Of a DNA stretch of 64,000 nt, positions 60,923-64,000 are shown one piece after another. Positions within the stretch are counted from its first letter, which is position 1; every line of letters begins with the position of its first letter. This DNA comes from Dethiobacter sp. (GTDB lineage Bacteria > Bacillota > Dethiobacteria > Dethiobacterales > Dethiobacteraceae): NCBI GenBank assembly GCA_020725465.1, contig DYEY01000057.1, positions 22,801 to 86,800 on the forward strand. The letters are read 5' to 3'. Below the pieces are notes generated by a model. That model searched no databases. It was not told the origin of the DNA and saw only the letters and a program-made list of their open reading frames with translations. Both the position numbers and the translations under genes were made by a program.

Positions 60923-62209
60923 TTACATACGAAACAAATTCGGTAAAAAGAGAGTTATTGGCGGAATATAAGTGACGAAGATTAAAGCAACTATTAATAC
61001 CAGCAAAAATGGCCAAATAGATTTGACTAGAGTCTCAAACTTCAGACCTGTTATACCGCAGGCTACAAAAAGATTAGAACCAATAGGGGGTGTTATGAAC
61101 CCTATGGATAAATTTAATATCATCATAACCCCAAAATGGTATACATCAACCCCGTATTGTGCAACAATGGGGTAAAGTATGGGACTTAAAATAATGATTG
61201 CCGTAAAATTTTCCATGATGCATCCCACGACTAACAAAATAATATTTATAATAATCAGTAATACATATACATTGCTGCTCCAAGAAGTTAAGGCAGTTTC
61301 CACCATTTTCGGCACTCCTTCCACTGCGAGAATTTTGCCCAATACCGAGCCGGTGGCAACTACAATCAATATTGATGAGACAGTAATGGAAGTGCTGACC
61401 AAAGCTTTTGATACAGCCTTAATCGAAAGCTCCTTGTAGATAAATTTTCCGATGATGAAGCCGTAGACACAGGCAACAACAGCTGCCTCTGTTGCAGAAA
61501 ATACACCGCCATAAATTCCACCGATAATAATAAATGGTACCAATAAAGCCCATATGGCATCGATTGCAGATTTCGTTGCCTTTTTGATATTAAACTCGAT
61601 GTCCGTGCTTTTATAGCCATGTTTTTGGGCGTAATAGTAAGCTGAAATCATAAGAAAACTGCCGGCCAAAAGCCCCGGCCCTATTCCACCCATAAACATA
61701 TGGCCGGGAGAAGCGGCAGGAACAGCGACACAAAACATGATCATAGGGATGCTTGGAGGTATTATTGTGCCTAAAACGCCGGCTGCAGCAGTAAGTGCTG
61801 TGGCGTAAGAACGGGAGTAGCCCCTCTCTTCCATTGCAGGAATCAGGATAGTACCAACGGCAGCAACAGTGGCAAGCGCTGATCCACTGATGGCACCGAA
61901 AAATATGCAGGTTAATACGGTGACAATCCCCATGCCACCAGTGAGATGACCAACGAGTGAGTTTGACAAATTGATGAGCCTTTTAGATAAGCCTCCGCCT
62001 TCCATCAGCGAGCCAGCTAAAATAAAAAATGGAATTGCAATAAGAGGAAAGCTGTTCATTGAGGAAAAGATGGATTGTGAAATAAAATTCATGCCCATTG
62101 TGCCGCCTGTAAAGGCATAAAGGCATAGTGCCATTCCAATGGAAACGCCAATTGGCACTGACAAGAGTACAAATACTGCAAAGGAAGCCAACAGTATGAA
62201 TATGTGCAT
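60923..62209 (-). CDS. dctM: TRAP transporter large permease (DctM)
   Basis: 428 residues, about twelve helices, with FSSMNSFPLIAIPFFILAGS, GGLSKRLINLSNSLVGHLTGG and ATVAAVGTILIPAMEERGYS, all DctM hallmarks. It carries out ion-driven uptake of an organic acid delivered by DctP. Stop-start overlap of one nt with dctQ. Clearly more AT-rich than the rest of the window, like dctQ and dctP, suggesting transfer. Confidence 0.93.
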   Translation of the reverse strand: MHIFILLASFAVFVLLSVPIGVSIGMALCLYAFTGGTMGMNFISQSIFSSMNSFPLIAIPFFILAGSLMEGGGLSKRLINLSNSLVGHLTGGMGIVTVLTCIFFGAISGSALATVAAVGTILIPAMEERGYSRSYATALTAAAGVLGTIIPPSIPMIMFCVAVPAASPGHMFMGGIGPGLLAGSFLMISAYYYAQKHGYKSTDIEFNIKKATKSAIDAIWALLVPFIIIGGIYGGVFSATEAAVVACVYGFIIGKFIYKELSIKAVSKALVSTSITVSSILIVVATGSVLGKILAVEGVPKMVETALTSWSSNVYVLLIIINIILLVVGCIMENFTAIIILSPILYPIVAQYGVDVYHFGVMMILNLSIGFITPPIGSNLFVACGITGLKFETLVKSIWPFLLVLIVALIFVTYIPPITLFLPNLFRM

Positions 62210-62715
62210 TAGCAGACCCCCCTGTTTCTTTCCTCTGTTCTTTCTTTAAACAAAAGCTTCGTGTCAGTTATGAGCCTGTAAATGCTAAGTATAAATCCGA
62301 GGGGGACGGCAATTTGGATCAGCCACATGGCAAGGCCGGTTGATTCAGAAATCTGTGGGTTGACATAAATCAATCTGTAGATTTTGCCCAATGAATAGTA
62401 GCTGATAATGACGCAAAATAGTATAAACATTAAGTTTGACAGTACTTTAAGACTAAATTGCACTTTTTCAGAAAAAATCACCAGTGCCAGTTCCACCTTG
62501 ATGTGCCTTCTCTTTTTTACAGCCAGTGAAACGCCTATGAACACGGACCATATCAACATAAAGGTAAGCAGGTCCTGGCTCCAGGATATTGAGTAATTAA
62601 CCACATACCTAAAGAATATTTGAGCTGTTGCAATTATCAGCATAGCTGTATACGTTAAAGTTAAGAGCCATTCCTCAATATGTTCGTCCAGTAATCTGAG
62701 AAACCTCATTTGCAC
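62209..62715 (-). CDS. dctQ: TRAP transporter small permease (DctQ)
   Basis: 168 residues with four membrane helices, including FRYVVNYSISWSQDLLTF, the DctQ motif. Partner of DctM. Ribosome site AGGAGGG before the ATG. It is separated from dctP by a stable hairpin. Confidence 0.9.
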   Translation of the reverse strand: MQMRFLRLLDEHIEEWLLTLTYTAMLIIATAQIFFRYVVNYSISWSQDLLTFMLIWSVFIGVSLAVKKRRHIKVELALVIFSEKVQFSLKVLSNLMFILFCVIISYYSLGKIYRLIYVNPQISESTGLAMWLIQIAVPLGFILSIYRLITDTKLLFKERTEERNRGVC

Positions 62716-62727
62716 CCTCCTAAATTT

Positions 62728-62759
62728 AATAATAAGGTGTCAGCAGACACCTTATTATT
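62728..62759 (-). terminator. Hairpin between dctP and dctQ
   Basis: AATAATAAGGTGTC and GACACCTTATTATT form a perfect 14-bp stem with loop AGCA. On the minus strand, transcription leaving dctP meets it before dctQ. Its A/T ends act as a U-tract in either direction. It probably leads to partial termination or protects the dctP message. Confidence 0.75.
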
Positions 62760-62781
62760 TTAATCAGTGCTTTGAAAATGC

Positions 62782-63834
62782 TTATTTACCTTCTATTTCT
62801 TTTTCTATTTCTTTGATTTTGGCAAGGGCGCTTTCCAGCAGCTCTTTTCCGATTTTTTGTTCAAAATTCTTGTATGTCGTCCTTGACGTATCAATAAATA
62901 CCTGTCTTTCTGCATCTGTTAAGAAATACATTTCAGTGGTTGCTTTAATCTTTTCTATTCCTTCCTTTTCAAGTGTCAGGGCTAATTTTCTGTTAAATGT
63001 CTGTGTGCTCAAAGCAGCTTCTTCTATTATTCTCTTGACATCATCCGGATAAGATTCAAACACGCCTGTATTGATGAACAGTCCGACCGGGTCAAATGCA
63101 TGCATCGTATCGGTCATATATTTCTGCACCTCATTGAACTTCATAACGGCAGTATTACTGAAACTGTTCTCCTGCCCGTCAATTGTTTTTGTTTGAAGTC
63201 CGACGTAAATATCACCATAGGGAAGCGGTGTCGGATTGGCGCCCCAACCTTTAAAGTAATCGAGTTGAATGGGGTTATCCAATGTTCTTATTTTTAAACC
63301 CTTTAAATCATCGGGGTGTTTGACAGGTCTTATGTTATTGGAGACATTCCGGTAACTGCCGTCAAACACTGCAAGCTGTTTAAAGCCTTTTGGCTCAATT
63401 TTTTTAGCGATATCTTTAGCCAGCTCGCTGTCTAAGAATTTAAAAGCCACTTCTTTGCTGCTGAATAAATAAGGCAGGTTGTAAAGCAAAAAAGCATCTG
63501 AGAATTGGGCAAAAGGCGGGTAAATGTTTACACACATCTCAATACTGCCATCCTGAACACCGTTAAAAATATCAGCACTGCCGCCCAATGCCCCTCCAAC
63601 AAAGACCTCAACATCAACCCGTCCCTGAGAAAGTTTCTCCACTTGCTCTTCAAAATGACGCATGGAACGTGTGGCGATATCTCCTTCGGGTGTAACAAGA
63701 CCTACTTTGATTTTAAATTCTCCCTGCTTTATTACCGGACCTGTTTTGTTGGGTTCAGCATTGTCTGGCTTGGCGGAACAACCCACAGCTACCAACATCA
63801 CATGGATAAGTACCAGTGCCAAAAGCTTTTTCAC
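62782..63834 (-). CDS. dctP: TRAP transporter solute-binding lipoprotein (DctP)
   Basis: 350 residues. Lipoprotein signal with lipobox VGC near residue 19, then a DctP/SiaP fold: MRHFEEQVEKLSQGRV, NLPYLFSS, GLKIRTLDNPIQLDYFKGWG with the carboxylate-binding Arg in this segment, and GQENSFSN. Binds an organic acid outside the membrane. The GTG at 63834 has AAAGGGGG 7 nt upstream; a longer frame to 63894 lacks it. Ligand not predictable. Confidence 0.92.
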   Translation of the reverse strand: MKKLLALVLIHVMLVAVGCSAKPDNAEPNKTGPVIKQGEFKIKVGLVTPEGDIATRSMRHFEEQVEKLSQGRVDVEVFVGGALGGSADIFNGVQDGSIEMCVNIYPPFAQFSDAFLLYNLPYLFSSKEVAFKFLDSELAKDIAKKIEPKGFKQLAVFDGSYRNVSNNIRPVKHPDDLKGLKIRTLDNPIQLDYFKGWGANPTPLPYGDIYVGLQTKTIDGQENSFSNTAVMKFNEVQKYMTDTMHAFDPVGLFINTGVFESYPDDVKRIIEEAALSTQTFNRKLALTLEKEGIEKIKATTEMYFLTDAERQVFIDTSRTTYKNFEQKIGKELLESALAKIKEIEKEIEGK

Positions 63835-63965
63835 ACAGATTCCCCCTTTTTCCCTAAAGTGTACTTTCTCGGAAACTCGAAAGCTAGTCTCCATGCCGCT
63901 TTTCGGCCTGGAGGCTTTTCATTTTCCTCCAGTTTGCCCCGACAGCTTCACATGGCAATAACAAG

Positions 63966-63998
63966 AGATATTTAAAGATATCAATAGATATTTAAAGA
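63966..63998. promoter_or_regulatory. Direct repeat upstream of dctP
   Basis: AGATATTTAAAGA occurs at 63966-63978 and 63986-63998, a 20-bp period or two helical turns, suited to a regulator on one DNA face. The region 63835-63965 shows no gene. Confidence 0.4.
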
Positions 63999-64000
63999 CA

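Overview
The window reads as chromosome of a GC-rich, spore-forming, anaerobic clostridial Firmicute of the Peptococcaceae / Desulfotomaculum-Pelotomaculum kind. The evidence is the alaS-ireB-ruvX-DUF1292-mltG-U32 order, an uninterrupted sigK, a fadN/fadA/fadE beta-oxidation operon, FchA plus FolD C1 enzymes, a corrinoid-methyltransferase-like gene, an EFR1 flavodoxin-ferredoxin protein and many TTG/GTG starts with strong Shine-Dalgarno sites. The family placement is inference; no rRNA, tRNA or CRISPR array was seen.

Layout. 0-8 kb: glycyl-radical activase, GatA-type amidase, FabH-like ketosynthase, a frameshifted MtaA/UroD-type gene, RarD, a 49-residue Cys-rich protein, a cupin protein and a D-threonine-aldolase-like PLP enzyme. 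8-11 kb: TetR regulator with an ABC exporter. 11-14 kb: two DUF3887 lipoproteins (one fused to an alpha/beta hydrolase), a DUF3784-like protein and a ferritin-like protein. 14-17 kb: EFR1 protein, then a tandem-PII protein with two half-size DUF1538 membrane proteins. 17-24 kb: MFS, metallo-hydrolase, nitroreductase, fchA-folD, EamA exporter. 24-29 kb: class I aldolase, then larB-larE, a molybdopterin-binding protein and a YqeC-MocA fusion (nickel-pincer plus Mo-hydroxylase cofactor maturation). 29-34 kb: NYN protein, Fe-S aldo/keto reductase, BirA-controlled bioY, a decayed ECF sigma/anti-sigma locus, DUF1405 and a MarR regulator divergent from the fad operon (34.7-40.2 kb). 40-50 kb: coaE with a huge in-frame insertion, lytic transglycosylase, acs, yebC, small envelope and PRC-barrel genes, AI-2E permease. 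50-60 kb: alaS block, a broken MntA/HepT toxin-antitoxin pair, PBP2, sigK. 60-64 kb: decayed PIN and DUF6431 remnants beside an AT-rich TRAP transporter operon.

The most striking feature is at 40.27-43.17 kb. Dephospho-CoA kinase is continuous with 757 extra codons encoding one Big_2 Ig-like domain split between the two ends of the insert and five repeats of about 135 residues. The insert is exactly 2,271 bp, is open in frame throughout, and is bounded by the 7-bp direct repeat CGGAAAA. Deleting one unit restores a normal 210-residue CoaE ending EKDH. Joining the insert's own ends restores a complete Big_2 domain. This is the signature expected if a circular, stop-free repeat unit had integrated at 7 bp of homology.

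Other notable points: FolD has lost two cyclohydrolase catalytic residues beside a dedicated FchA; the HepT toxin has lost its catalytic His while its antitoxin is frameshifted; two genes appear to take their Shine-Dalgarno sequence from the 3' arm of the preceding terminator; and short dispersed repeats (core GGGGACGGTTCTTTTGTC) occur in tandem pairs.
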